The notes beneath the pieces were generated by a model. The model had not been told where the DNA came from. It saw only the letters and a list, made by a program, of their open reading frames with translations, and did not search any database. A DNA stretch of 64,000 bases, taken from JBALVT01 sp045110675. GTDB taxonomy: Bacteria; Pseudomonadota; Gammaproteobacteria; Pseudomonadales; Halieaceae. The DNA lies in NCBI GenBank assembly GCA_045110675.1, contig JBGCGJ010000018.1, forward strand, positions 1-64,000. Direction: 5' to 3'. Position 1 is the stretch's first letter, and the number at the start of each line of letters is the position of its first letter. The position numbers were made by a program, and so were the translations under genes. This document shows, one piece after another, positions 35,225 to 44,178 of this stretch.

Positions 35225-36215
35225 TATCTTGTCACAAGTTGGATTTCGAACCCTCTGTTTGATCCCGTTGCTTGTCGTCGATACGGCAGTTCACGCAGAC
35301 GAGCCTCTGTACGTTAAAAACATCAGCCCCATAGCAGGATTGTTCGCCATCCCCTCTCAGCGCAATGCCGCCAGCCTGGAGGAGGGAGCGTTCAGTGTCG
35401 CCGGGCAACTGGGACTTGCGAACCACTATGTTGCCGATAGCAACGCCAGCGAAGCTTTGAATCTGGACGGAGAGACTTTTCGCGCCGGACTTGAGCTTCG
35501 CTATGGCTTGTTTGAGAACTGGGACATTCAATTAGACGTCCCCTGGATCGACCATTCAGAGGGGCAGTTGGATAGCCTGATAGAAAATTGGCATGATTTC
35601 TGGGGAATGCCAGACGGCGGCCGACCGGATGTAGATCGGGATCAGCTCGACTATCGCTATGTCGCGCAAGGCGCAAATTTTGACTTGCGCGATGATGCTT
35701 CAGGGGCGGGGGATATAACCCTGGCGATTAACTATTCCTTTTATACCGATGATTCTTCTGCGGCTTCGCTAGCGCTAGGTTACAAATTCGGATCTGCGGA
35801 CGAAGAGGATTTGCTTGGTAGCGGAGGCGACGATGTTTTTCTCGCCCTGAGGTTCTCCGGGGAGCATCTTGCGGATTTACCACTGACTTGGCACGGACAC
35901 CTGGGCTATACCCGGGCGGGCAAAGCGGATTTTTTGGGGGCGCGTCAGGAGCGAGACCTGTGGTTTGCTGGTCTTGCTTTGGATTGGCAAGTAGCGGACA
36001 AATTATCCTTATTGGCTCAGGTCGATGCTCATGCCGCGCCACTTGATAGCGAACTCACCGCTTTGGGGGACCAGGCGATTTTGTTGACGCTTGGAGCGCG
36101 CTGGCGTTTCTCTCCCCGGTGGTCGGTTGATCTAAACTTTGTCGAAGATGTTCGTGTTGAAACCGCACCGGATATTACGTTTCAGGCTACGATTCGCTAT
36201 TATGGGAATCGGTAG
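35199..36215 (+). CDS. DUF3187-family outer-membrane protein
   Basis: A 338-residue exported protein of the DUF3187 family. GTG at 35199, just behind AAGGAG, overlaps the end of cyaY; TTG codons at 35205 and 35229 are alternatives. After the signal region the mature protein begins PLYVKNISPIAGLFAIPSQR, the typical DUF3187 opening, and proceeds in amphipathic beta strands to the barrel-like end TFQATIRYYGN. Probably an outer-membrane barrel of unknown function. The 3' end faces a palindromic repeat unit. Confidence 0.85.
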   Translation: MVLNFPGNNILSQVGFRTLCLIPLLVVDTAVHADEPLYVKNISPIAGLFAIPSQRNAASLEEGAFSVAGQLGLANHYVADSNASEALNLDGETFRAGLELRYGLFENWDIQLDVPWIDHSEGQLDSLIENWHDFWGMPDGGRPDVDRDQLDYRYVAQGANFDLRDDASGAGDITLAINYSFYTDDSSAASLALGYKFGSADEEDLLGSGGDDVFLALRFSGEHLADLPLTWHGHLGYTRAGKADFLGARQERDLWFAGLALDWQVADKLSLLAQVDAHAAPLDSELTALGDQAILLTLGARWRFSPRWSVDLNFVEDVRVETAPDITFQATIRYYGNR

Positions 36216-36298
36216 TTGGTTAGATATTTAGAGATTATTTCTTCTATTGATCGATTCTCAGAAGAAGAATTGTTTAGAAAATTGATCTTTAAAGCAAA

Positions 36299-36408
36299 GC
36301 TCAGATGGCCTATTCCGTTTTCAAATCCCTCGATAGCATGGATGCTATAGAGGAGCCTACATGGATGTATTTACGGCGTGGTTTGAAAACGGAATAGGCC
36401 ATGTGAGC
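36299..36408. repeat. Palindromic repeat, unit 1 hairpin A
   Basis: A perfect 21-bp inverted repeat (36305-36325 with 36382-36402) encloses 56 nt. Outside one mismatch the stem continues for five more bp (GCTCA / TGAGC). The enclosed part folds into two small hairpins: CCTCGATAGCAT/ATGCTATAGAGG with one mismatch, and TACAT/ATGTA. Each turns on a CATGGATG-type tip. The unit lies between the convergent DUF3187 and argH genes. The same hairpin recurs at 50314-50423 with two compensated stem changes. Confidence 0.95.
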
Positions 36409-36467
36409 GCAACCGAAGCTCGTTTAGCACACTGGCTCTAAGCTTTGAACGAGTAAGTTGCCTTCTA

Positions 36468-36565
36468 TTTATATAACTTCTTCTCAAGACACGGCGTGAA
36501 CCCATCCATGGGGCCTCGGCTCGCGCGTCCATGCGCTCGACGGTCTTGAGAAGAAGTTATATAAA
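36468..36565. repeat. Palindromic repeat, unit 1 hairpin B
   Basis: A perfect 23-bp inverted repeat (36468-36490 with 36543-36565) around 52 nt that read ACGGCGTGAACCC, CATCCATG, GGGCCTCGGC and a second TCCATG hairpin. The spacing from hairpin A is 59 nt. It recurs at 50482-50594 with two compensated stem changes. Internally it follows the same plan as the reverse complement of hairpin A. Confidence 0.95.
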
Positions 36566-36646
36566 CCGACTCTCGCTTGTGAGTAATACGCATATTTTAG
36601 TTTTTGGGGCGGCCCTTTCTGGGACTGTCATTGGAAGGCGTACTGG

Positions 36647-38044
36647 CTAACGTTGATCAAGCGCTTCCATTGCTCGCGTAGCAGCCGCTGCAACCTGTTC
36701 GGGCGCAGTGCCACCGATGTGGTTTCTCGCGCCGATAGAACCTTCCAGCGTAAGAACCTCGTAGACATCGTTTTGAATATCGGCGCAAAACCCCTGCAGT
36801 GTTGCCAGATCCATTTCAGCCAAATCGGCACCGGTTTCTATCCCATGAGCCACAGCTTTGCCGACCACCTCATGCGCATCGCGAAAGGGAAGACCAATGC
36901 CTACCAGGTAATCTGCCAAATCCGTTGCCGTGGAAAAACCACGCAAGGCAGCCTCGCGCATGGAATCCCTGCGCGGTCGAATGGCGGGAATCATATCGGC
37001 AAAGGCTCTGAGTGAATCGGCCACCGTATCCACGGTGTCGAACAGCGGCTCTTTGTCTTCCTGATTGTCCTTGTTGTACGCCAAGGGCTGGCTCTTCATG
37101 AGGGTAAGCAAAGAGATTAAATTGCCATTTACTCTACCGACCTTTCCTCGGACCAATTCGGGCACATCGGGGTTTTTCTTCTGCGGCATGATAGAAGAGC
37201 CGGTGCAGAATCGATCCGGAAGCTCGATGAAATTAAACTGGGCGGAGGTCCACAGCACGAGCTCTTCAGAGATTCTTGATAAGTGCGTCATTAGCAACGC
37301 CGCAAAGCTGCAAAACTCGATGGCAAAATCTCGATCCGAGACTGAATCCAGCGAGTTCTCGGTGGGCTTGTCAAAACCCAGTGCCGCTGCGGTTTGGTTC
37401 CTATCAATCGGATAGGTCGTGCCTGCCAGGGCTGCTGCTCCCAGGGGCGATTGATTCATACGCGCCCGTGTATCCATCAAGCGGCCGTAGTCGCGCTCTA
37501 ACATTTCGTTCCAGGCCAGCAAATGGTGCCCGAATGAGACCGGCTGCGCAGTTTGCAGGTGGGTGAAACCAGGCATAATCGTGTTGGTGTGCTGCGCTGC
37601 CAGGCCGATGGTGCCTTTTTGCAATCGTGTGATCTCCCCGGCGATGTGGTCTATGGCCGATCTCAGGAAGAGGCGTATGTCGGTGGCAACCTGATCGTTT
37701 CTGGAACGACCGGTATGCAGTTTTTTTCCAGTGATACCGATAAGCTCAGTCAGGCGCGCCTCGATATTCATATGGACGTCTTCGAGTTCGATGGACCAGT
37801 TGAAGGCGCCCTCGGCGATTTCTTTTTCTATCTGAGCCATCCCGGTGTGTATCTCACTCAGTTCTTGTTCACTGAGGATGCCTATGTCATTAAGCATCTG
37901 TGCGTGGGCCAGTGACCCTTGAATATCCTCGGCGGCCATACGCTGGTCGAAGGTGACCGATGCTGTGAAACGCTGAACAAAACTGTCTGTGGCTTCGTTA
38001 AAACGTCCACCCCAAAGTTTGCTGGTGTCTTTTTGCTTTGTCAT
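36647..38044 (-). CDS. argH: Argininosuccinate lyase
   Basis: A 465-residue fumarase/aspartase-superfamily enzyme for the last step of arginine synthesis. Marks: KLWGGRFNEATDSFVQRF at the N-terminus, HTGRSRNDQVATDIRL, PGFTHLQTAQPVSFGH, and the signature GSSIMPQKKNPD with the catalytic serine. Length is standard. It is divergent from algZ with a 127-nt gap, the arrangement I recall from Pseudomonas. Confidence 0.97.
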   Translation of the reverse strand: MTKQKDTSKLWGGRFNEATDSFVQRFTASVTFDQRMAAEDIQGSLAHAQMLNDIGILSEQELSEIHTGMAQIEKEIAEGAFNWSIELEDVHMNIEARLTELIGITGKKLHTGRSRNDQVATDIRLFLRSAIDHIAGEITRLQKGTIGLAAQHTNTIMPGFTHLQTAQPVSFGHHLLAWNEMLERDYGRLMDTRARMNQSPLGAAALAGTTYPIDRNQTAAALGFDKPTENSLDSVSDRDFAIEFCSFAALLMTHLSRISEELVLWTSAQFNFIELPDRFCTGSSIMPQKKNPDVPELVRGKVGRVNGNLISLLTLMKSQPLAYNKDNQEDKEPLFDTVDTVADSLRAFADMIPAIRPRRDSMREAALRGFSTATDLADYLVGIGLPFRDAHEVVGKAVAHGIETGADLAEMDLATLQGFCADIQNDVYEVLTLEGSIGARNHIGGTAPEQVAAAATRAMEALDQR

Positions 38045-38171
38045 AGCTGGTTTAGTTCCCGCCGTAGCCGCCGTAGTCAGTGAAATGGGATTATTGCGGC
38101 CAAAAAATTGGACTTGTTCGCTCCGAACAAGGATGCAAGTATATCAGCTAACTAGAATGTGGAGTGTATAA

Positions 38172-39233
38172 ATGCAATCGCCGTCAGCGCAAATTGACGA
38201 TGAACAACTCGAAAGAGTCTCGGGTGAATTCCTGATTCCCGATTTGTGTGCTCCTCGCGCTGTATTTGTCATGGTGCTGCTCGCTCAACTGATGGTTTTG
38301 GTTTATGCGCTTGCCAGTAGTTCTTTACCCCAGTTTAACTGGGACCTGTTGGCCACTTCTTCGCTGTTTATGCAATGGGTTGTTCTTGTTAGCGCCGCGC
38401 TGTTGTGTCCCCTGCGTAAATTCTTTGCCCGAATGAGCCTGCGTCTCGCCGCGTTTTTCTCTTTAGCACTGATCATGTGCGTTGCCGGTAGTAGTAGCTT
38501 TGCCGCCATAGGGTTGTTCCCCGCGCTAACTGTCGGCGTTGATCAACCCTGGTGGATATTGCGCAATGTGCTGGTAGCCATGGTATTGGCTTGCATTGCG
38601 CTGCGATATTTCTACTTGCAGCAGCAATTGCAGCTACGCGAGAAATCTGAATTGCAGGCACGCCTGGATTCTCTCCGAGCGAGAATACGGCCACACTTTT
38701 TGTTTAATACACTCAACAGTATCGCCAGTCTGATTGCGACTCGTCCCGATGCCGCTGAGCAGGCAGTTGAAGATTTATCTGAATTGTTTCGTTCCAGTTT
38801 GCAAGAGCACAATCATGCCACCACGGTAGCTGATGAACTGCGTTTGTGTCAGCTCTACCTGGGTATAGAACAGTTACGATTGGGTGAGCGACTGACAATT
38901 GACTGGCAGGTCGACGATAGTTTACTGGACGAGCCAATGGTCGGCTTGTTGTTGCAGCCGCTGGTAGAAAATGCGGTTTATCATGGCATAGCACAGTTGC
39001 CAGAGGGCGGCACGATAGTCGTTAAGTTGGTTGAGGATAATCAGAATATACGAGTCGAGGTAGAAAACCCGACGCCAGGCATTCCGGGCCATACTGAGGG
39101 CCACCATATGGCGCTGGTAAATATTGAACAGCGTTTACAGGGCCTGTTCGGCGCCGATGCCGGGTTGCAGATCGACAATGCCCCGGGCTTCTATCGAGTC
39201 CGTCTTCATTACCCCATGGGATTTGTGTTGTGA
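38172..39233 (+). CDS. algZ: LytS/AlgZ-type sensor histidine kinase
   Basis: A 353-residue unorthodox kinase (also called FimS). Four hydrophobic helices lie between residues 35 and 155, then the His_kinase segment IRPHFLFNTLNSIASLI and an HATPase domain with LLQPLVENAVYHGI. PDLCAPRAVF near the start is usual in AlgZ. It probably controls AlgR; in Pseudomonas this pair governs alginate and type IV pili. The stop overlaps the algR start (GTGA). Confidence 0.93.
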   Translation: MQSPSAQIDDEQLERVSGEFLIPDLCAPRAVFVMVLLAQLMVLVYALASSSLPQFNWDLLATSSLFMQWVVLVSAALLCPLRKFFARMSLRLAAFFSLALIMCVAGSSSFAAIGLFPALTVGVDQPWWILRNVLVAMVLACIALRYFYLQQQLQLREKSELQARLDSLRARIRPHFLFNTLNSIASLIATRPDAAEQAVEDLSELFRSSLQEHNHATTVADELRLCQLYLGIEQLRLGERLTIDWQVDDSLLDEPMVGLLLQPLVENAVYHGIAQLPEGGTIVVKLVEDNQNIRVEVENPTPGIPGHTEGHHMALVNIEQRLQGLFGADAGLQIDNAPGFYRVRLHYPMGFVL

Positions 39234-39955
39234 AGATTCTCCTGGTGGATGACGAATCGCTCGCCAGAGAGCGTCTGATGCGTCTGCTAAAAAAAATACA
39301 ACCCGAGGCACTGTGCATCCAGGCTTCAAACGGCATGGCCGCTCTCGAAATGGTAAATACCGAGGCACCAGATCTCATCTTGTTGGATATACGAATGCCC
39401 GGAATGGATGGTATTGAGGTTGCCATGCATTTGCGACAGTTGGAGCAACCCCCGGCCATTGTGTTTTGTACCGCCTTCGATCAATACGCGCTGGCGGCCC
39501 TCCAGCATCAGGCGATGGCGTATATTTTAAAGCCGGTAAGAGAGGCGGAGCTGGCGACTGCTCTTGCGGGTGCTGCTCGAGTCAACCGCCTACAACTGGC
39601 TGCACTACGTGGTGATGATAAGGCTCGAAGTCAGGTAAGTAGTCAAACACACAAGGGTTTGGAAACCATGCCTGTGTCTGACATTCGGTGTTTTGTTGCC
39701 GAGCAAAAATATGTGACGGCAGTGAGCCCCGAACAGGAGTTGCTGCTACCGGACACACTCAAGGATCTCGAGGAAGAATTTCCTGACCGGTTTTTACGCG
39801 TACACAGGAACGCTCTGGTTTCCGTTGCGCACATTAGTCGCTTGCAGCGAGACGAAAGCGGCAGTTGGTTGGTTGAACTCGAGGGTGTTGAATATCGCCC
39901 TGCAGTCAGTCGACGGCATTTATCAGCTGTAAAGGAACGTATGCTGCGCAGCTAG
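39230..39955 (+). CDS. algR: LytTR response regulator AlgR
   Basis: A 241-residue regulator with a receiver domain (ILLVDDESLARERLMRLL, phosphoacceptor Asp in LILLDIRMPGMDG, Lys in YILKPVREAEL) and a C-terminal LytTR DNA-binding domain (DIRCFVAEQKYVTAV, FLRVHRNALVSVAHI). It starts with GTG inside the last codons of algZ, indicating translational coupling. The position before hemC is conserved in pseudomonads, where AlgR controls alginate and twitching motility; the link to pilU 17 kb away is only suggestive. Confidence 0.94.
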   Translation: MKILLVDDESLARERLMRLLKKIQPEALCIQASNGMAALEMVNTEAPDLILLDIRMPGMDGIEVAMHLRQLEQPPAIVFCTAFDQYALAALQHQAMAYILKPVREAELATALAGAARVNRLQLAALRGDDKARSQVSSQTHKGLETMPVSDIRCFVAEQKYVTAVSPEQELLLPDTLKDLEEEFPDRFLRVHRNALVSVAHISRLQRDESGSWLVELEGVEYRPAVSRRHLSAVKERMLRS

Positions 39956-40031
39956 CGTTCTCCTGCGGGTAATCTCGCGGTGGCTTGTAGCTGGATGTTA
40001 CAATGTCGACTGTATTTCAGGATTCGATTAT

Positions 40032-40958
40032 ATGTCGCTCACTATTGCAACCCGGGAGAGTCCGCTGGCTCTTTGGCAGGCCGAATTTGTCCAGTCCGCC
40101 TTGCGTCGGGCACATCCGGGGCTCGATGTTCAGCTGTTCGGGATGACATCCCGAGGCGATCAGTTGTTGGATGTTCCTCTGGCGAAAGTGGGTGGCAAGG
40201 GTCTTTTTGTCAAAGAGCTGGAAACCGCCTTGCTCGATGGATCAGCGGATATTGCCGTCCATTCGATGAAAGATGTCCCCATGGATTTTCCTCCTGGATT
40301 GTGTCTCGCCGTGGTGTGCGAGCGCGAGGATCCGACCGACGCATTTGTCAGTAACAATTTTCGATCCCTAGCGGATCTTCCCTCTGGTTCTGTCGTGGGT
40401 ACTTCAAGCCTGAGGCGTGAATGCCAACTGCGAGAGAGGCATCCAGATTTGGTGGTGAAGTTTTTGCGTGGCAATGTAAATACCCGCCTGAGGAAGTTGG
40501 ATGAAGGCGAGTACGACGCCATTATACTGGCCAGCGCTGGACTGATTCGTCTGGGAATGGCTGACCGTATCAGGCAATCAATTCCTGTAATCGACTCCCT
40601 GCCCGCTGCGGGACAGGGCGCGGTTGGCATTGAAGTTCGCAGTGATGCCGTCGAAGTTACCGAATTGCTGCAAGCTTTACACCACGAGCCCACGGCACTG
40701 CGGGTGACCGCTGAGCGGGCTCTAAATCAACGGCTTCAGGGGGGATGCCAGGTTCCCATTGCCTGTTATGCCGAGTATGACAAGTCGGGTCAAAATCTCT
40801 GGTTGCGCGGTCTGGTGGGAAAACCCGATGGCTCTGTTTTGTTAAGAGCCGAGGCCACGGCACCGGCCGGAGACGCCGAGCAATTGGGCGTCACTGTTGC
40901 GGATGATCTGTTGGACCAGGGTGCTGCGGCGATCCTGGCAGAGGTGTATGGGGCATAA
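40032..40958 (+). CDS. hemC: Hydroxymethylbilane synthase (porphobilinogen deaminase)
   Basis: A 308-residue heme-pathway enzyme that joins four porphobilinogens. It opens TIATRESPLALWQAEFV, has the substrate-binding GGKGLFVKELE, VHSMKDVP, and GTSSLRRECQL, and the dipyrromethane-cofactor cysteine in LQGGCQVPIA. It overlaps hemD by 11 nt. Confidence 0.97.
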   Translation: MSLTIATRESPLALWQAEFVQSALRRAHPGLDVQLFGMTSRGDQLLDVPLAKVGGKGLFVKELETALLDGSADIAVHSMKDVPMDFPPGLCLAVVCEREDPTDAFVSNNFRSLADLPSGSVVGTSSLRRECQLRERHPDLVVKFLRGNVNTRLRKLDEGEYDAIILASAGLIRLGMADRIRQSIPVIDSLPAAGQGAVGIEVRSDAVEVTELLQALHHEPTALRVTAERALNQRLQGGCQVPIACYAEYDKSGQNLWLRGLVGKPDGSVLLRAEATAPAGDAEQLGVTVADDLLDQGAAAILAEVYGA

Positions 40959-41733
40959 ACCTGTCGTGCTCGTCACCCGACCCGAGGGTCAGGCGTCATC
41001 CCTGTGCGACCAGCTTCGTCATCTGGGCTTTGAACCGCGCAGCGAGCCTATGCTAGAACTGGCCTCTCTCGAGAGTCTCTCTGAAGCCGCAATCAGGTCT
41101 ATCAATCAGCTGGATCAGTATGATCACATTATTTTTATCAGCGGAAATGCGGTGCGTTTTGGAATGCATTGGATACGGCCACTGTGGCCAAAGTTACCCG
41201 CTGGCCCAAACTGGTTTGCGGTAGGTGACGCGACGGCTAAGCAGCTTCAGGAGCAAGGTGTTCCGGCTATGGGTGGCGGTCCACAGATGACTAGCGAAAG
41301 TCTTCTAGCTCATCCGATATTGCAGCAGGTGGCTGGGCAAGCGGTGCTCATTGTTAAAGGAGAGGGCGGCAGGGTAAGCTTGCGAGAGGAGTTGAGTAAG
41401 AGAGGTGCCGAGGTGGACGATATGTGCTGCTATCGGCGAAAATCCCCCGTACTGGCAACGGGTGAATTGGCCGGGAAGCTGTCGCTGTGGCAGCCTCAGG
41501 TGGTGCTGATTAGCAGTGGGGAAGCCCTGGAGAATATGTTGGCGTTGCTTAGCCCGCAAGAAAGCACTAAATTAACTGTTTTGCCACTTATTGTTCCCTC
41601 TGCTCGGGTCGCTCGGATAGCGACCAATCGGGGTTTTACCAATGTGCGTAGCGCTGCAAATGCTTCAGATGCGGCGATGCTCCAGGTGGCGCAGGAATGG
41701 CGGCAGACTAACTTTTCAGGCATCGGAGAATAA
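40948..41733 (+). CDS. hemD: Uroporphyrinogen-III synthase
   Basis: A 261-residue HemD that cyclises hydroxymethylbilane. The ATG at 40948 (MGHKPVVLVTRPEGQA) lies inside the hemC end; a longer frame from 40897 is a hemC shadow. HemD is poorly conserved, but VLVTRPEGQASSLCDQLRHLG, ISGNAVRF and FAVGDATAKQL are typical, and the context between hemC and hemX is decisive. Confidence 0.93.
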   Translation: MGHKPVVLVTRPEGQASSLCDQLRHLGFEPRSEPMLELASLESLSEAAIRSINQLDQYDHIIFISGNAVRFGMHWIRPLWPKLPAGPNWFAVGDATAKQLQEQGVPAMGGGPQMTSESLLAHPILQQVAGQAVLIVKGEGGRVSLREELSKRGAEVDDMCCYRRKSPVLATGELAGKLSLWQPQVVLISSGEALENMLALLSPQESTKLTVLPLIVPSARVARIATNRGFTNVRSAANASDAAMLQVAQEWRQTNFSGIGE

Positions 41734-41736
41734 AGA

Positions 41737-42906
41737 GTGAGCGAGAAGTCCGACGACAAAGCAATAAAAAACAAGGGCGACGGGAAGTCATCAGCTTCAC
41801 AATCCAGTAAAGAAGCTCCGGCGTGGAATCCCTCATCTGAGCCCCCCCGAGAACCACCTGCACCGGCGGCGACCGCAGCGGCGCCAAAAAGCGGTTCTTC
41901 CAAGCTGGCGTGGTTTTGCCTGCTGCTGATTATCGGGATATGCCTGGCGGCAGCCTGGTCCGCGCGCGAAGCGTTGAATCGCGAAGGGATGTTGGCCAAG
42001 AGGCTGGAAGCCCTCGAGTCCGCGGAGGACAATCAGCAAGATATTTTGGCAAAGCTCGATCAGAATTTGCAGGCGAGACTGCAGGCCGGTCTCAGCAAGC
42101 TGGAAAATTCCGCATCTGAGCAGGGTGCTCTGTTGGCCCGTTTGGAGGCCTCTCAGGATGTACAGCGCGAGGAGATCGCACGATTTGGTGCTACGGATCG
42201 TGATGATTGGTTGCTGGCCGAAGCAGAGTATTTACTTCGCTTGGCGAATCAAAGGCTAATCATGGCGGGCGATGTTGTTGCGGCAACGGCGCTGCTGAAA
42301 AGCGCCGACAGTATTATGCTGGAATTGGATGACTCCAGTTTGCACGCGGCACGCGCTGCGGTTGCAGCCGATCTGGCAGGGCTGCGCGCGGTACCTAAAG
42401 TTGACCTGGAGGGCTTGTATTTGCGTCTCGGGGCGCTGATTGAGCAAGTGGAGCAATTGAAGGTATTCCGCATGCCAGAGCGAGAAGCCTCTATCGAAAC
42501 GGCGGAGCCGGAGGATTGGCGGGCCAGATTGCAGCGAGGCTATGAGCAAGCGCTGGGAAAATTGTCTGATTACATCGTCATACGCCGCCGAGAGGTACCC
42601 TATGAGGCACTGATGGACCCTCAGTGGGAAGGCATGATTAGACAGAATATGCGCATGCTGTTGGAACAGGCACAGGTTGCCCTGCTGTCGGGTAATCAAG
42701 TGTTGTTTCGCGAGAGCCTGGAAAGAGCGGGACACTGGGTGCAACAATTCTTCGAAGTGGATCAGTCCGGGTCAGAAGCAGTCGCGCGTGCTTTAACAGA
42801 CTTGAGGCAGCAAACCATAGCGATTGATATCCCCGACGTTTCTCGCTCTCTGCGGGAATTGGACGACGCGATGCAGCAGCGCCTGTTGCTCAAAGATGGA
42901 AAATAG
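41737..42906 (+). CDS. hemX: HemX-family membrane protein
   Basis: A 389-residue protein of the HemX (DUF513) family, often misnamed uroporphyrinogen-III methyltransferase. It has a charged, proline- and alanine-rich cytoplasmic N-terminus, one membrane helix (LAWFCLLLIIGICLAAAW), a coiled coil, then the conserved periplasmic part with DWLLAEAEYLLRLANQRL. GTG start at 41737, three bases after hemD. The role in heme synthesis is unclear. Confidence 0.92.
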   Translation: MSEKSDDKAIKNKGDGKSSASQSSKEAPAWNPSSEPPREPPAPAATAAAPKSGSSKLAWFCLLLIIGICLAAAWSAREALNREGMLAKRLEALESAEDNQQDILAKLDQNLQARLQAGLSKLENSASEQGALLARLEASQDVQREEIARFGATDRDDWLLAEAEYLLRLANQRLIMAGDVVAATALLKSADSIMLELDDSSLHAARAAVAADLAGLRAVPKVDLEGLYLRLGALIEQVEQLKVFRMPEREASIETAEPEDWRARLQRGYEQALGKLSDYIVIRRREVPYEALMDPQWEGMIRQNMRMLLEQAQVALLSGNQVLFRESLERAGHWVQQFFEVDQSGSEAVARALTDLRQQTIAIDIPDVSRSLRELDDAMQQRLLLKDGK

Positions 42907-42908
42907 CC

Positions 42909-44156
42909 ATGCGTAAACTATTTATCCTTTGTCTTATCGCCCTGTTGGCGGGTGTCGGAATCGTCGCTCTTATTGAAATTGATCCCGGTTACGTATTGCT
43001 GTCTTACAACAATTACACCATCGAGACCAGTTTGTGGGTAGGGCTTTTATGTTTGGCCATCTTTACCGGCTTGATCTATTTGATGGTGCGATTGTGGAGA
43101 AAGTTCTGGGGTGGAAAAGATTCTCTGACGGGTTGGTTGGGTGCTAGAAAAGCTCGCCAGGGTGCGAAGCTAACCAACAAAGGCTTGATCAGCTTCATCG
43201 AAGGCAACTGGAGTAAGGCTCGGCGGCAGTTGCTGCGAGGCGCCCAGGGTAATGAGGCTCCACTAATTAATTATCTGGTGGCTGCAAGAGCAAGCTATCA
43301 ATTGAACGAACCTGAAAAAATGCGCGAATACCTTGGGTCAGCTGAAAACACGGAAGCAGATGCTGGAATAGCGGTGGAGTTGACTCAGGCGGAAATGAAA
43401 ATTGGCGGAGGTCAGTACGAGCAAGCACTGGCTACTCTCGTCCGCGCCCGTCGCAATGCGGGGAAGCACCCCTATGTTTTGGACTTGCTGCGCCAGGTTT
43501 ATCAAGGGCTTGAGGACTGGAAGGGTCTGGCAGATTTATTACCCGAACTCAAAAAATACAAAGTGCTTGAAGAGGCCGACTTGCAAACACTGGAGACAAC
43601 GGTGCACAGCCAGCTGTTTCAGTCTGCTTTGAATTCGGCGACCCTCGAAGACTCGAATAAAGCCTGGAGCAACCTGCCTGGGGACTTGAAGAAGAGTTCT
43701 GCGTTGCAACAACAATACATTATGTCTCTTATTAATTTGAAGGAGCATGACGCCGCCGAGAAATTTATTCAGCGCAGTTTGAAGCAGGAGTGGGATAGTA
43801 CTCTGGTGCGCCTATATGGCTTTGTTGAAGCCTCAAATAGCTCGAAACAATTGGCCCAGGCCGAAAAATGGCTGGGTGCAAGGGAGAAAGATGCGCAACT
43901 GCAAATGTCTCTGGGCCGCCTGGCTGCCCGTAACGAGCTGTGGGGTAAGGCCCGTGACTACTTTGAGAACAGCTTTAAGCTGGAGCGAAGCTCAGAAGCG
44001 TGCGCCGAATTGGGGCGGCTGCTGGAAAACTTGGGTGAACCAAAAGTGAGCGCAGCCTATTACCGCGAGGGGCTTTTGTTGCGGGAAGCGGCGCTGCCTG
44101 AACTTCCCATGCCGGATAAGGCTGAACCTGAAGTGAAAAGATTGGCCAGTTCCTAG
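42909..44156 (+). CDS. hemY: HemY-family membrane TPR protein
   Basis: A 415-residue proteobacterial HemY (not the oxidase HemY of Gram-positives). Two N-terminal helices are followed by TPR-like repeats: GLISFIEGNWSKARRQLLRGA, YLVAARASYQLNEPEKMREYL, QYEQALATLVRARRNAGKHP and LGRLAARNELWGKARDYF. It begins two bases after hemX's stop, closing the algZR-hemCDXY cluster. Members are linked to coproporphyrin(ogen) handling in E. coli; exact role uncertain. Confidence 0.93.
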   Translation: MRKLFILCLIALLAGVGIVALIEIDPGYVLLSYNNYTIETSLWVGLLCLAIFTGLIYLMVRLWRKFWGGKDSLTGWLGARKARQGAKLTNKGLISFIEGNWSKARRQLLRGAQGNEAPLINYLVAARASYQLNEPEKMREYLGSAENTEADAGIAVELTQAEMKIGGGQYEQALATLVRARRNAGKHPYVLDLLRQVYQGLEDWKGLADLLPELKKYKVLEEADLQTLETTVHSQLFQSALNSATLEDSNKAWSNLPGDLKKSSALQQQYIMSLINLKEHDAAEKFIQRSLKQEWDSTLVRLYGFVEASNSSKQLAQAEKWLGAREKDAQLQMSLGRLAARNELWGKARDYFENSFKLERSSEACAELGRLLENLGEPKVSAAYYREGLLLREAALPELPMPDKAEPEVKRLASS

Positions 44157-44178
44157 GTTTTGGCTGTCGGGCATTGAT

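Noticed and set aside
36299..36565. Palindromic units as a CRISPR array or an insertion sequence
   Set aside because: There are no regularly spaced short direct repeats, and no transposase ORF; the whole unit is about 300 nt and non-coding.
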